Shown piece by piece: positions 28,159 through 36,599 of a DNA stretch of 64,000 nucleotides. The DNA lies in assembly GCA_963677325.2 (NCBI GenBank), contig CAXXGM010000007.1, positions 372,001-436,000 on the forward strand, in the 5' to 3' direction. A model generated the notes under the pieces. It was not told the origin of the DNA. It worked only from the letters and a program-made list of their open reading frames with translations, and did no database searches. Position 1 is the first letter of the stretch. Each line of letters opens with the position of its first letter. The DNA comes from G963677325 sp963677325 (GTDB lineage Bacteria > Bacteroidota > Bacteroidia > Bacteroidales > Prolixibacteraceae). A program made the position numbers and the translations under genes.

Positions 28159-28485
28159 ATGGTACTAAAAGCAAAGCATATAGTAGAGGAGCTGAATGGA
28201 ATCAGATGTACAATCGTTGAAAAAGGGGCTTCTTCCGAAAGAATACAGTTTTTGAAAAATCTTCTTGGATTTAATGGTTTTCAAGTAGAGGTTTCTGAAG
28301 AGGCTCAGACCAATCCTGATGAGCCTAAGTTCTATACCATAGGGGTTACAGACACTGTTTTTAATCCTGTGATTGCTGTCTATGAGCGAAGTTTAAAAAC
28401 GCCCTCCGGACAAAGAGTCGCTCCGGCCTATTGGGAACAACATACCTCCGACAGTAAAGATGAATACTGGGAATCTGAAAAGTGA
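28159..28485 (+). CDS. Conserved small protein of unknown function at the end of the nuo operon
   Basis: A 108-residue soluble protein (MVLKAKHIVEELNGIRCTIV...) with no membrane segment or recognised domain. It follows nuoN by 48 nt with no promoter and precedes the strong terminator at 28502, so it is the last gene of the nuo transcript. A beta-alpha pattern with a lone Cys17 and an acidic tail (DSKDEYWESEK) is all that can be seen. By position it could be an assembly factor or accessory subunit of the donor-less complex I; that is inference. Confidence 0.75.
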   Translation: MVLKAKHIVEELNGIRCTIVEKGASSERIQFLKNLLGFNGFQVEVSEEAQTNPDEPKFYTIGVTDTVFNPVIAVYERSLKTPSGQRVAPAYWEQHTSDSKDEYWESEK

Positions 28486-28501
28486 TCGTTAACGTATCAA
28501 T

Positions 28502-28540
28502 AAATAAAAGAAGCAGTCTTAAGGACTGCTTCTTTTATTT
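28502..28540 (+). terminator. Strong terminator of the nuo operon
   Basis: A 17-bp perfect inverted repeat, arms 28502-28518 and 28524-28540 (core AAGCAGTC / GACTGCTT), 5-nt loop, with A-rich and T-rich outer halves, so it can act in both directions. Confidence 0.9.
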
Positions 28541-28911
28541 TAATCTGCTGACAAATAGAACCAAAAAAAGAAGCCAACCCCTGCTTATCAAAATATCAAT
28601 TTATATATTGCCCAATAGGACTGAAATCAACGTGCTTTTTAGATAAGAAAACGATCAAAGAGATTACAAAATAACAACTTTTGTATTTTTGAAGTATAAC
28701 CCACCTCTGATATCCCAATTTAAGGTCGTTTGCCTTTTTTCTTCCCACCCCAAAGCCATTATCATATTTCGAACTGAACCTCAGTGTTGCCAAATTGGCC
28801 TCTTTTAAATAGGGCGGTTAATTCGAATCCTGATAATTATAATTACATAAATTAACCTTGCTTTTATTACTAAAAAGAGGTAATTTGGAAATACGTAATA
28901 AAATACAATTC
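28541..28911. other. Gene-free stretch before the biosynthetic operon
   Basis: About 370 bases with no supported gene. Near its end TTG (28858-28860), 20 nt, and TAATTTGG (28881-28888) resemble a degenerate Bacteroidetes promoter ~23 nt before the ATG at 28912, which argues against starting the acetyltransferase at TTG 28858. Confidence 0.3.
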
Positions 28912-29493
28912 ATGGAAAATAGTTTTTACAGCGCCAAAGAGTTAGAGGCTATAGGTTTTAAATCTTTTGGTGAAAATGTTTTATTAAGTAAGAAAGCAAG
29001 CTTTTATGGTGAAAGTGAAATTTCTTTTGGAAGCAATATCAGGGTCGATGATTTTTGTATTCTGAGTGGGAGGATTACCATAGGGAATTATGTTCATATT
29101 GGAGCAGGAAGTTATCTCTTTGGAGGTGAAAAAGGAATCACATTTGATGATTTTTCCGGATGTTCACCCCATGTTTGTATTTATGCCACGAGTGACGATT
29201 ATTCCGGTAAAAGTCTTACCAATCCCACAGTTCCCGATAGGTTTAGAAATCTTAATGAAGGACCTGTTATTATTGAAAAGTATGTGATCATTGGTGCGGG
29301 AAGCGTTCTTTTACCTTCAGTGATAGTAAGAGAGGGATCCGCAATCGGAGCATTGAGTTTGGTCGATAAAAGTACAGAACAATGGAAAATATACTTTGGT
29401 AGCCCCGCCATCCCGATCAATAATCGCAGTAAAAAAATCCTTGAACTTGAGAAGGAATTTTCGGAAGATATTAAAGCGAATCTTCACACTTAA
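28912..29493 (+). CDS. Hexapeptide-repeat O-acetyltransferase (WbbJ/maltose-acetyltransferase-like)
   Basis: A 193-residue left-handed beta-helix acyltransferase from ATG 28912 (MENSFYSAKELEAIGF). Hexapeptide turns run through ISFGSNIRVDDFCILSGRITIGNYVHIGAGSYLF. KYVIIGAGSVLLPSVIVREGSAIGALSLV and the ending YFGSPAIPINNRSKKILELE are typical of sugar O-acetyltransferases (GxPAk-type C-terminus). The frame is open back to TTG 28858, but a -10-like element lies in that part. It likely uses acetyl-CoA or the acyl carrier protein encoded next. It is the first gene of a five-gene unit. Confidence 0.85.
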   Translation: MENSFYSAKELEAIGFKSFGENVLLSKKASFYGESEISFGSNIRVDDFCILSGRITIGNYVHIGAGSYLFGGEKGITFDDFSGCSPHVCIYATSDDYSGKSLTNPTVPDRFRNLNEGPVIIEKYVIIGAGSVLLPSVIVREGSAIGALSLVDKSTEQWKIYFGSPAIPINNRSKKILELEKEFSEDIKANLHT

Positions 29494-29528
29494 AAACCTC
29501 TTTAATAAATTGTTTAATTATTTATCGA

Positions 29529-29768
29529 ATGAATAAGAAAATACTTGATTTTGTTTGTCAGACAACTTTCGTTGATCCAAAAAAAATAGATGAGAGAACC
29601 CTTCTTTTTGATGAAGGAATATTTGATTCTCTCGGGCTTCTTAACCTTATTTCATTTTTGGAGAGGGATTTTCAGGTTAAAGTGGATGATTCTGAATTGG
29701 ATGCTGAAAATTTTGAATCAATTAAAGCCATTGAGTCATTTGTCCAAAAGAAATTATGTGTGGAATAG
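29529..29768 (+). CDS. Acyl carrier protein
   Basis: A 79-residue stand-alone carrier. GIFDSLGLLNLISFLERDF places the phosphopantetheine serine at Ser34 (D-S-L motif). The sequence is not that of the housekeeping AcpP and it sits 35 bases after an acetyltransferase, so it belongs to a dedicated pathway. The last 13 bases overlap the start of the amidotransferase gene, which implies translational coupling. Confidence 0.9.
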   Translation: MNKKILDFVCQTTFVDPKKIDERTLLFDEGIFDSLGLLNLISFLERDFQVKVDDSELDAENFESIKAIESFVQKKLCVE

Positions 29769-31741
29769 TTGGTTTTATAAACCCCAATAGTTCATTTTCA
29801 GAATCTGAAAGTGAAGTTATAGTAAATAGGATGATGGCCCGCATTATTCATCGCGGGCCTGACGGTAATGGAATATTCCTGGAAAAAGAAGGAGCGATGG
29901 GAAGTGTCCGTTTGAGTATTATTGATCTTAAAGGTGGGAATCAACCTCTTCCCAATGAAGATAATTCTTTATGGATAGTTTATAATGGTGAGATTTTCAA
30001 CTACCTTGAACTTCGTGAAGAATTAATAAAGCAAGGACACCGGTTTAAAACACATACTGACACGGAAGTTATCCTTCATCTGTATGAAGAATACGGTACC
30101 TCCTCTTTGAGGCATCTGAACGGGCAATTTTCTTTTGCGATTTGGGATACTCGTAAAAATGAATGTTTTTTTGCGCGTGATCGTGCAGGAATCAGGCCTT
30201 TCTTCTATACCCGGGTAAAAGAAACGTTTGTCTTTGGATCTGAAATAAAATCACTTTTTGAATTTCCCGGAACAAAGAGAGAGATCTCGCCACACGCCTT
30301 AAAAGAGATCTTTACTTTCTGGACAACTCTAACGCCTCGTACTGTTTTTGAAGGCATTAACGAATTGCCTCCGGGTCATTTTGCGATCTTTAAAAATGGG
30401 AAATTAACAATTTCACAGTATTGGTCATTGAAACATGCATTTTCTTCAGGAAAATTTGAAGGTAATTTTGGAGAGGCCCTTGATCAGTTAAAATGGCTTT
30501 TATCCGATTCTTTAACTATTAGGTTGCGCTCAGATGTGAAAGTCGGCGCTTACCTGAGTGGTGGTTTGGATTCAAGCGCCATCACTTCAATGATTAAGAA
30601 ATTTGATCCGGGAATACTTCATACTTTTTCAATTGGATTTGCTGATAATGTATATGATGAAACCAAGTATCAGGTGGAAGTTTCGAATCATTTGAATACC
30701 AGGCATAAAGCTATTACCAGTTCAGCGGACGACATAGCTCAATCATTACCTGATGTGATCTGGCACTGTGAAATTCCCTTATTGAGAACTTCTCCTGCGC
30801 CTATGATGAGCTTATCCAACTTTGTACATCAAGAGGGTTTTAAGGTAATTATTACTGGGGAAGGCGCTGATGAAGCTTTTGCCGGGTATGATATTTTTAA
30901 GGAAACCATCATCCGGCAGTTTTGGTCGCGTCAGCCTCAATCCAGGATTCGTCCTCTCTTATTGAAAAAACTTTATCCCTATGTCCCTTCTATAAATCAG
31001 GCAAGTCCTGAAGCGCTACGAATGTTTTTTAAATATAAGCTTGAAGAAACGGAATCTCCGGTATATTCTCATTTATTGCGTTGGAGAAACACCTCAAATC
31101 TGCAGAAACATTTTGCCTATGATTTTAGTGATTATTTGAAAGATTATAACCCTGTTGGGATTTATGAAGAGCAGATTCGACCGCAGACGGAAGGGATTTC
31201 TATTCTGTCAAAAGCACAAATGATTGAAACAGATATTTTTCTTTCAGGTTATTTGCTTTCATCTCAGGGAGACCGTGTTGCCATGGCTAATTCGGTTGAA
31301 GGACGTTATCCTTTTCTTGATTATCGGGTGTTGGAATTTTCTGCTTCATTGCCCGATGAGTTTAAATTAAAAGGCTTGAATGAAAAGTATCTGCTAAAGG
31401 AGTTAATGAAAAATGATTTACCGCAAAATGTGCTCAGAAGGCCAAAGCAAGCCTACCGTTCACCTATTATTGAGGCTTTTACGGGAAATAAAATACCCGG
31501 ATACGTAAGAGAAATGCTGCACCCCGATTTGTTAAAGAACTATGGGATTTTCAATTCGGATTCCGTTAATAATCTATTGAATAAGATAAAATTGACAAAT
31601 AATCCTTCTGAAATGGATCAAATGGCAATTATAGGAATTTTATCAACCCAACTGCTCATTTATTTGTTTATAAAAGACTTTAAATCTCTCAAAAAAGATC
31701 TTATATTAAGAAGTCCGGTAAGAAACAAAGCAGAGATATGA
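29756..31741 (+). CDS. AsnB-type glutamine amidotransferase (asparagine synthase-like)
   Basis: A 661-residue two-domain enzyme. The class II glutaminase domain starts MCGIVGF with nucleophile Cys2 and shows RGPDGNGIF, NGEIFNYLELR and DRAGIRPFFY. The ATP-pyrophosphatase domain has SGGLDSSAI at about residue 268 and GEGADEAFAGYD near 371. Such enzymes transfer ammonia from glutamine to an AMP-activated carboxylate: aspartate in AsnB, but uronic acids or carrier-bound acids in surface-polysaccharide and XrtA/PEP-CTERM-associated clusters. Between an acyl carrier protein and a NadE-like enzyme, a pathway-specific amidation is more likely than asparagine synthesis. Confidence 0.88.
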   Translation: MCGIVGFINPNSSFSESESEVIVNRMMARIIHRGPDGNGIFLEKEGAMGSVRLSIIDLKGGNQPLPNEDNSLWIVYNGEIFNYLELREELIKQGHRFKTHTDTEVILHLYEEYGTSSLRHLNGQFSFAIWDTRKNECFFARDRAGIRPFFYTRVKETFVFGSEIKSLFEFPGTKREISPHALKEIFTFWTTLTPRTVFEGINELPPGHFAIFKNGKLTISQYWSLKHAFSSGKFEGNFGEALDQLKWLLSDSLTIRLRSDVKVGAYLSGGLDSSAITSMIKKFDPGILHTFSIGFADNVYDETKYQVEVSNHLNTRHKAITSSADDIAQSLPDVIWHCEIPLLRTSPAPMMSLSNFVHQEGFKVIITGEGADEAFAGYDIFKETIIRQFWSRQPQSRIRPLLLKKLYPYVPSINQASPEALRMFFKYKLEETESPVYSHLLRWRNTSNLQKHFAYDFSDYLKDYNPVGIYEEQIRPQTEGISILSKAQMIETDIFLSGYLLSSQGDRVAMANSVEGRYPFLDYRVLEFSASLPDEFKLKGLNEKYLLKELMKNDLPQNVLRRPKQAYRSPIIEAFTGNKIPGYVREMLHPDLLKNYGIFNSDSVNNLLNKIKLTNNPSEMDQMAIIGILSTQLLIYLFIKDFKSLKKDLILRSPVRNKAEI

Positions 31742-31799
31742 ACTATTTAATCTTTGAATTAAAAAAAAATTGTATCAAAGATTCACAAATTAACGTAAA

Positions 31800-32795
31800 A
31801 TGAAAAAAGATTATCAATTTTCTAAAGATATCCTTCAGATTAAGGATATTGATTCATTTGTAGAAAAAATCTGTACGAAACTAAAGACGGATATTTTTCA
31901 AGTGTTAGGCAGGCGAGGAGGCGTTGTTGGAATTAGCGGGGGTGTTGATTCTTCTGTTACATTAGCTTTGGCTGTAAGAGTGCTGGGAGCGGAGAATGTG
32001 ATGGGGATTATATTGCCGGAAAAGGATTCAAGTCCCGAAAGCAAAATTCTGGCTCAGCAGCTTGCTCAAAAATTTGAAATAAAGACCGTAATTGAGGATA
32101 TAAGCAGGGTACTGGAAGGCTTCCATTGTTATGAAAGAAGGGATGAGGCTGTTAAGCGAGTTTTGCCGGATTACAATCCGGTAACAGACAAAATGAGTAT
32201 TGGCATCAGTTCAGATTCCATACTTAAAAATTTGCCACCTGTATTTTATGTAAAAGTAATTTATGAAAACGGTGTTCAGGAGAAAAAGAGGCTTCCTGTG
32301 GATGAATATTTACAGATTGTGGCAGCTTCAAATTTTAAACAAAGGAGCCGGATGTCTTTTTTGTATTATCATGCTGAAGTTCTCCGATATGCGGTATTGG
32401 GAACACCTAATATACATGAAGTAAAACAGGGTTTTTTTGTTAAATATGGAGATGGCGGAGCCGATGTGATTCCTCTTGCTAACCTGTATAAATCTCAGGT
32501 ATATCAGCTTGCACGTTTTTTAGGTGTTCCGGATAAAATAATACAAAGAACTCCAACAACAGATACATATTCCGCTGATCAGTCCCAGGAAGAATTCTTT
32601 TATCAGGTTCCTTTTGAAGAAATGGATTTAATGTGGTATGGCTGGGAAAAAGGTTACCCCGCAAATGAAGTAGCAGCGGCATTAGGTAAGCCGGAGGAAA
32701 TAGTAACTAAAAATTTTAAAAATTTTCAACGTAAGCAAAAATCTGCCGAGTATTTAAGAATGGCTCCTATATCTGATTATAATTTTTTCAATTAA
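31800..32795 (+). CDS. NadE-like ATP-dependent amide synthase (NAD synthase family)
   Basis: A 331-residue N-type ATP pyrophosphatase. The P-loop GISGGVDSS is at residues 44-52. RSRMSFLYYHAEVLRYAVLGT, KYGDGGADVIPLANLYKSQVY and RTPTTDTYSADQSQEEFFY correspond to the NAD synthase core. It is longer than a typical ammonia-dependent NadE (about 250-275 residues), with extra sequence near 105-175. No glutaminase domain is attached, so it would need free ammonia or ammonia from a partner such as the AsnB-like enzyme. Paralogues of this type are found in polysaccharide loci; making NAD itself is the alternative. Confidence 0.8.
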   Translation: MKKDYQFSKDILQIKDIDSFVEKICTKLKTDIFQVLGRRGGVVGISGGVDSSVTLALAVRVLGAENVMGIILPEKDSSPESKILAQQLAQKFEIKTVIEDISRVLEGFHCYERRDEAVKRVLPDYNPVTDKMSIGISSDSILKNLPPVFYVKVIYENGVQEKKRLPVDEYLQIVAASNFKQRSRMSFLYYHAEVLRYAVLGTPNIHEVKQGFFVKYGDGGADVIPLANLYKSQVYQLARFLGVPDKIIQRTPTTDTYSADQSQEEFFYQVPFEEMDLMWYGWEKGYPANEVAAALGKPEEIVTKNFKNFQRKQKSAEYLRMAPISDYNFFN

Positions 32796-32817
32796 AATTT
32801 CTCTTAAAGGATCGAAT

Positions 32818-34293
32818 ATGAACTTCTTTGATTTTTTGTTTGAGAATTCTTCCGAAATGAAAAAAGACCTGATTCTTGGTCCCATGGAACCAAAGTCATA
32901 TCAGGATGTTTTTCACGAATCAGGATTATTGGCAAATTATATCAGGAGAAATATTGGTCAACAAAAAAAAATACTCCTGGCCACATCGAATAGTCCCTTT
33001 TTTGTTATAGTCTATTTGGGAATATTGAAGTCAGGTAATGTATGCATTCCATTAAATCCTCAGATTGAGAATGAAGTTTTGGATTATATTATATATAAGA
33101 CGGATCCTGAAATGTTATTTTTTTCTGAAAATGTTCTCCTGCATCATCATCCTGATCTTGAGTCTTATTCAGAAATTCGGCTTTATGAAATTTTAAAGGA
33201 AGAAAAGGATTATCTGTCTGTTGAACCTGAATTTAATGGATCTCAGCTTGCAGCAATCATGTTCACTTCAGGATCCACCGCTTTACCCAAAGGAGTTATG
33301 TTATCACACGATAATTTCATTGCCAATACAGTCTCAATTATCGATTCCTTATCTTTGAAGGGGGATGACATAATGATGGTTGTACTACCATTTTATTATT
33401 GTTATGGTCTTTCTTTGCTAAATACTTATATCCGTATCGGTGGATCATTGGTTCTAAATAATAATTTTGTTTTCTTTTCGCAAACCATTCATTATATAAA
33501 TATTTACCGATGTACCGGATTTGCAGGAGTCCCAAGTCATTTCCAATTACTTTTAAGAAAAACAGATCTTTTCAGAAAAATTAAAATTCCCTCATTAAGA
33601 TACGTAACTCAGGCGGGGGGACGTTTACATAATTCTTTCATTAATGAATTTATTAATTTATTTCCCCAGATAAGGTTTTATGTAATGTATGGACAGACAG
33701 AAGCTACAGCAAGACTTTCTGTTTTGTCTCCTGAAAGATTAAAAGATAAAATTGGTTCAATTGGGAAAGGTATTCCTGGCGTTGAATTAAAAGTCACCAA
33801 TGAAGAACAATTGCCTGTTTCTCCGGGTGAGATTGGTGAAATAATTGTAAAGGGTGGAAACATTATGATTGGTTATTTTGATGATCCTGTTTCTACCCAA
33901 AAAGCATTAAAAGGTGGGTGGCTTTACACAGGCGATCTGGCGACCATTGATGAGGAGGGTTTTATTTTCATTACAGCCCGGAAGAAAGAAATAATTAAAA
34001 TCGGAGGAATAAGAATTAGTCCCAGAGAGATTGAAGAAGTAATAGTCAAAATGAGTGGCATTGTAGATTGTACTGCAGAGGCCATATATGATGAACTGCT
34101 TGGAGAAGCAATTAAGGTAACTGTAGTTGTAAACAAAATGGGTAAAAAAATAACCAGCGATGATTTAAAAAAATATTGTGCGACAAGGCTTGCCCCTTAC
34201 AAAATACCTACTTATTTTTCATTTTATGAGACAATGGAAATAAGTCCTTCGGGCAAAAAAGTTAAGCGGGTTTATTCTGAACTTAGGAAATGA
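32818..34293 (+). CDS. AMP-forming acyl-CoA/acyl-ACP ligase
   Basis: A 491-residue ANL-superfamily adenylating enzyme. The phosphate loop MFTSGSTALPKGVMLSH is at 148-164, then YVMYGQTEATARLS, GWLYTGDLATIDEEGFIFI, the hinge ARKKEIIKIGG and the catalytic lysine in SPSGKKVKR near the end. It activates a carboxylic acid as acyl-AMP and passes it to CoA or to the carrier protein encoded upstream. It is the last gene of the acetyltransferase-ACP-AsnB-NadE-ligase unit and overlaps the next gene by four bases (ATGA). Confidence 0.88.
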   Translation: MNFFDFLFENSSEMKKDLILGPMEPKSYQDVFHESGLLANYIRRNIGQQKKILLATSNSPFFVIVYLGILKSGNVCIPLNPQIENEVLDYIIYKTDPEMLFFSENVLLHHHPDLESYSEIRLYEILKEEKDYLSVEPEFNGSQLAAIMFTSGSTALPKGVMLSHDNFIANTVSIIDSLSLKGDDIMMVVLPFYYCYGLSLLNTYIRIGGSLVLNNNFVFFSQTIHYINIYRCTGFAGVPSHFQLLLRKTDLFRKIKIPSLRYVTQAGGRLHNSFINEFINLFPQIRFYVMYGQTEATARLSVLSPERLKDKIGSIGKGIPGVELKVTNEEQLPVSPGEIGEIIVKGGNIMIGYFDDPVSTQKALKGGWLYTGDLATIDEEGFIFITARKKEIIKIGGIRISPREIEEVIVKMSGIVDCTAEAIYDELLGEAIKVTVVVNKMGKKITSDDLKKYCATRLAPYKIPTYFSFYETMEISPSGKKVKRVYSELRK

Positions 34294-34856
34294 GGCGGAC
34301 ATTTATTGGTATTAAAATAGAACCAGATCCTAAAATTCATCAGCTTTACCATGAATTAAAATCTAATTTAAAGTATCCTCAACTTCGTTGGATTGATGCT
34401 GATAATCTGCATTTGACTATTCGTTTTCTTGGTAATACGGAAGAGAATCAAATTGAAACAATCATTAAGCGGCTCGATATTTTAATCCCTCAATATACAA
34501 AATTCAATTTGGAAATAATTGGCTTGGGAATTTTTGGTTCCCGAAACTTTCCAAGAATATTATGGGCTGGGATTGAAATGCCTTCAAATATCCAAAGCCT
34601 GATTAATGGTATTGAGGATATAGTTTGTGACAATGGATTTGCGAGAGAGACAAAAATTTACTCACCTCATCTTACAATATGCAGGATTAAAAACCTGAAA
34701 GAAACGGCTGGGTTACTTCAGTATTTGGATAAGTATAGAGAAATATTTTTCAAAAGACAGGAAGTCCGGGAAATTAATCTGTATGAAAGTATTTTGAAAA
34801 GTTCAGGTTCAGTCTATCAGGTCATTCATACTTTTCTACTAAGTAATTATTTTTAG
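34290..34856 (+). CDS. thpR: RNA 2',3'-cyclic phosphodiesterase
   Basis: A 188-residue 2H phosphoesterase. The two HxTx motifs are HLTIRFLGN (about residue 42) and HLTICRIKN (about 128), with the conserved start RRTFIGIKIEPD. It hydrolyses 2',3'-cyclic phosphate ends of RNA; the ligase activity seen in early assays is reversible and minor. It is coupled by an ATGA overlap to the upstream ligase, though no functional link to that pathway is obvious. Confidence 0.92.
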   Translation: MRRTFIGIKIEPDPKIHQLYHELKSNLKYPQLRWIDADNLHLTIRFLGNTEENQIETIIKRLDILIPQYTKFNLEIIGLGIFGSRNFPRILWAGIEMPSNIQSLINGIEDIVCDNGFARETKIYSPHLTICRIKNLKETAGLLQYLDKYREIFFKRQEVREINLYESILKSSGSVYQVIHTFLLSNYF

Positions 34857-34907
34857 AAAATTCCTGATATATAATTCTGATAAATAAACGTAATCCTCCT
34901 TTTATCC

Positions 34908-34939
34908 TTGAATAGTTCCTATCTTTATTCTTAAATTTG
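34908..34939 (+). promoter_or_regulatory. Promoter of the GH130 gene
   Basis: TTG (34908-34910), 21 nt, TAAATTTG (34932-34939): a full match to the Bacteroidetes -33/-7 pattern, about 70 nt before the ATG at 35010. Confidence 0.6.
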
Positions 34940-35009
34940 TTTATGGATGTTTATGGAATAAGAGAATTCTATAATCTTCAGATTAAGTGTCATTATCTAA
35001 AATTATCGA

Positions 35010-36485
35010 ATGAATTTTCAAGTTGTCAGAAGAAATGTGAAATTTATACCGGATGCCAGTCGGGTAATTGCTCGTTTCCTCTTTACCAGCGAAAACCGAA
35101 GCATCAATATTATCCGAAATGTGCTGGCTATGTCCGATGAAGGGGTTAATGTTGCATTGGGACAGGTATTGAGAGATTACTCTCGTCGGCATAGAAGCAT
35201 TTCCAAGATTTTTGAAAAGCATTTTAATAAAATAACGCCCCTATTCTCCCGGTTTAATATTGATACAAAATCACTTACTATGTCACAGAAGGTGCTGATC
35301 GGATCTTATTTTACCATGGAATATTCCATTGAATCAGCCGCCTTCTTTAATCCTTCCATCGTGGAGCATCCTGACCAAACGGAAAAAAGTGAGGGAGAGA
35401 AAAGAGTCATAATAAGCTTTCGGGCTACAGGGGAAGGGCACATCTCTTCAATTGTCTTCAGAAGCGGGATACTTGATAAAAACAGCAATCTTACGATAGA
35501 TCCTGTTGGTAAAATGCTCGAGGAAGCGGAACATATCCGCCGTCATGTCTACGATAAAAAATCTTTCAAAAGCAAACTGGATGAAATGCAGGATTTTCAT
35601 ACTATTATACCTCCTGATATGATTCTGGATAGACTGGACGACAATTTTACATATGGAGAATTGAGGGCCTGTATTGATGATGTAAGAAGTAAGTCCGGTT
35701 CTCTTGTTGCAGACAAAGAGATGCTCTTTAATCAGATGATGTGGTTGGCTTCATCACATTATGAAATTGACTTTTCTCTGGATACCGCTCTTTCTGAACG
35801 TGTAATTTTCCCAATTTCAATAACCGAGCGGAATGGAATTGAAGATGCCCGTTTTGTGAGATTCACTGATGACAATGGTGATATCACTTATTATGCTACC
35901 TACACTGCTTATGATGGACTGAGGATTTTACCCAAACTCATAAAAACAAAAGATTTTTATCACTTCAAAATCCTTCCTATCCATGGAGATATTGCACAGA
36001 ATAAAGGAATGGCACTTTTCCCCCGGAAAATCAATGGAAAATTTGCCATGTTGTGCCGGATCGATGGAGTGAATAATTATGTTTCTTTTTCTGACAATAT
36101 TAATTTCTGGAGGGAAGCTAAAATTATTCAACGTCCCTTATACCCCTGGGAATTTGTGCAGATCGGCAATTGCGGGTCCCCTATTGAAACGAAGGAAGGG
36201 TGGCTTGTTATCACCCATGGAGTAGGAGCAATGCGTGAATATGTTTTAGGAGCCGCCCTGTTTGATTTGGATAATCCTGAAATTGAAATAGGGAGGTTAA
36301 AATACCCTCTCTTAATACCTAATGCAGAGGAAAGAGAAGGATATGTACCCAACGTGGTTTATTCCTGTGGTTCCATTATTCATAACGAGGATTTGATTAT
36401 ACCTTATGCAACTTCCGATTATGCTTCAACCTACGCTACGGTTAATCTGGAAATGCTTCTCAAGGATATAAAAAATTCGAACTAA
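35010..36485 (+). CDS. GH130-family glycoside phosphorylase/hydrolase
   Basis: A 491-residue protein with no signal peptide. The second half carries GH130 blocks: GIEDARFVRFTDDNG (the E-D-x-R substrate motif), KGMALFPRKINGKFAMLCR, IGNCGSPIETKEGWLVITHGVG and a five-bladed propeller pattern to the end. GH130 enzymes phosphorolyse beta-1,4- or 1,2-linked mannosides and yield mannose-1-phosphate. An N-terminal ~200-residue extension, mostly helical, precedes the propeller. Its own promoter lies upstream and a hairpin follows. The exact linkage cannot be inferred. Confidence 0.85.
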   Translation: MNFQVVRRNVKFIPDASRVIARFLFTSENRSINIIRNVLAMSDEGVNVALGQVLRDYSRRHRSISKIFEKHFNKITPLFSRFNIDTKSLTMSQKVLIGSYFTMEYSIESAAFFNPSIVEHPDQTEKSEGEKRVIISFRATGEGHISSIVFRSGILDKNSNLTIDPVGKMLEEAEHIRRHVYDKKSFKSKLDEMQDFHTIIPPDMILDRLDDNFTYGELRACIDDVRSKSGSLVADKEMLFNQMMWLASSHYEIDFSLDTALSERVIFPISITERNGIEDARFVRFTDDNGDITYYATYTAYDGLRILPKLIKTKDFYHFKILPIHGDIAQNKGMALFPRKINGKFAMLCRIDGVNNYVSFSDNINFWREAKIIQRPLYPWEFVQIGNCGSPIETKEGWLVITHGVGAMREYVLGAALFDLDNPEIEIGRLKYPLLIPNAEEREGYVPNVVYSCGSIIHNEDLIIPYATSDYASTYATVNLEMLLKDIKNSN

Positions 36486-36542
36486 TCTATTGATAGATTT
36501 GAATTTCTGTTGCAATTAGGTCTGTATTCTTCACTTTTATCT

Positions 36543-36573
36543 GACTTTATCAGGTAGGTAATCTGATAAAGTC
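36543..36573. terminator. Hairpin between convergent GH130 and Gfo/Idh genes
   Basis: A perfect 11-bp inverted repeat GACTTTATCAG / CTGATAAAGTC (36543-36553, 36563-36573) with a 9-nt loop. The T tract is weak, but the position between convergent stops suggests termination in both directions. Confidence 0.6.
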
Positions 36574-36599
36574 TGTCTTGAGTAAATAGTCTTCATCAT

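Noticed and set aside
28800..28830. TTCGAATCC-like segment that could be a tRNA T-arm
   Set aside because: No pairing stem around it and no cloverleaf could be drawn.
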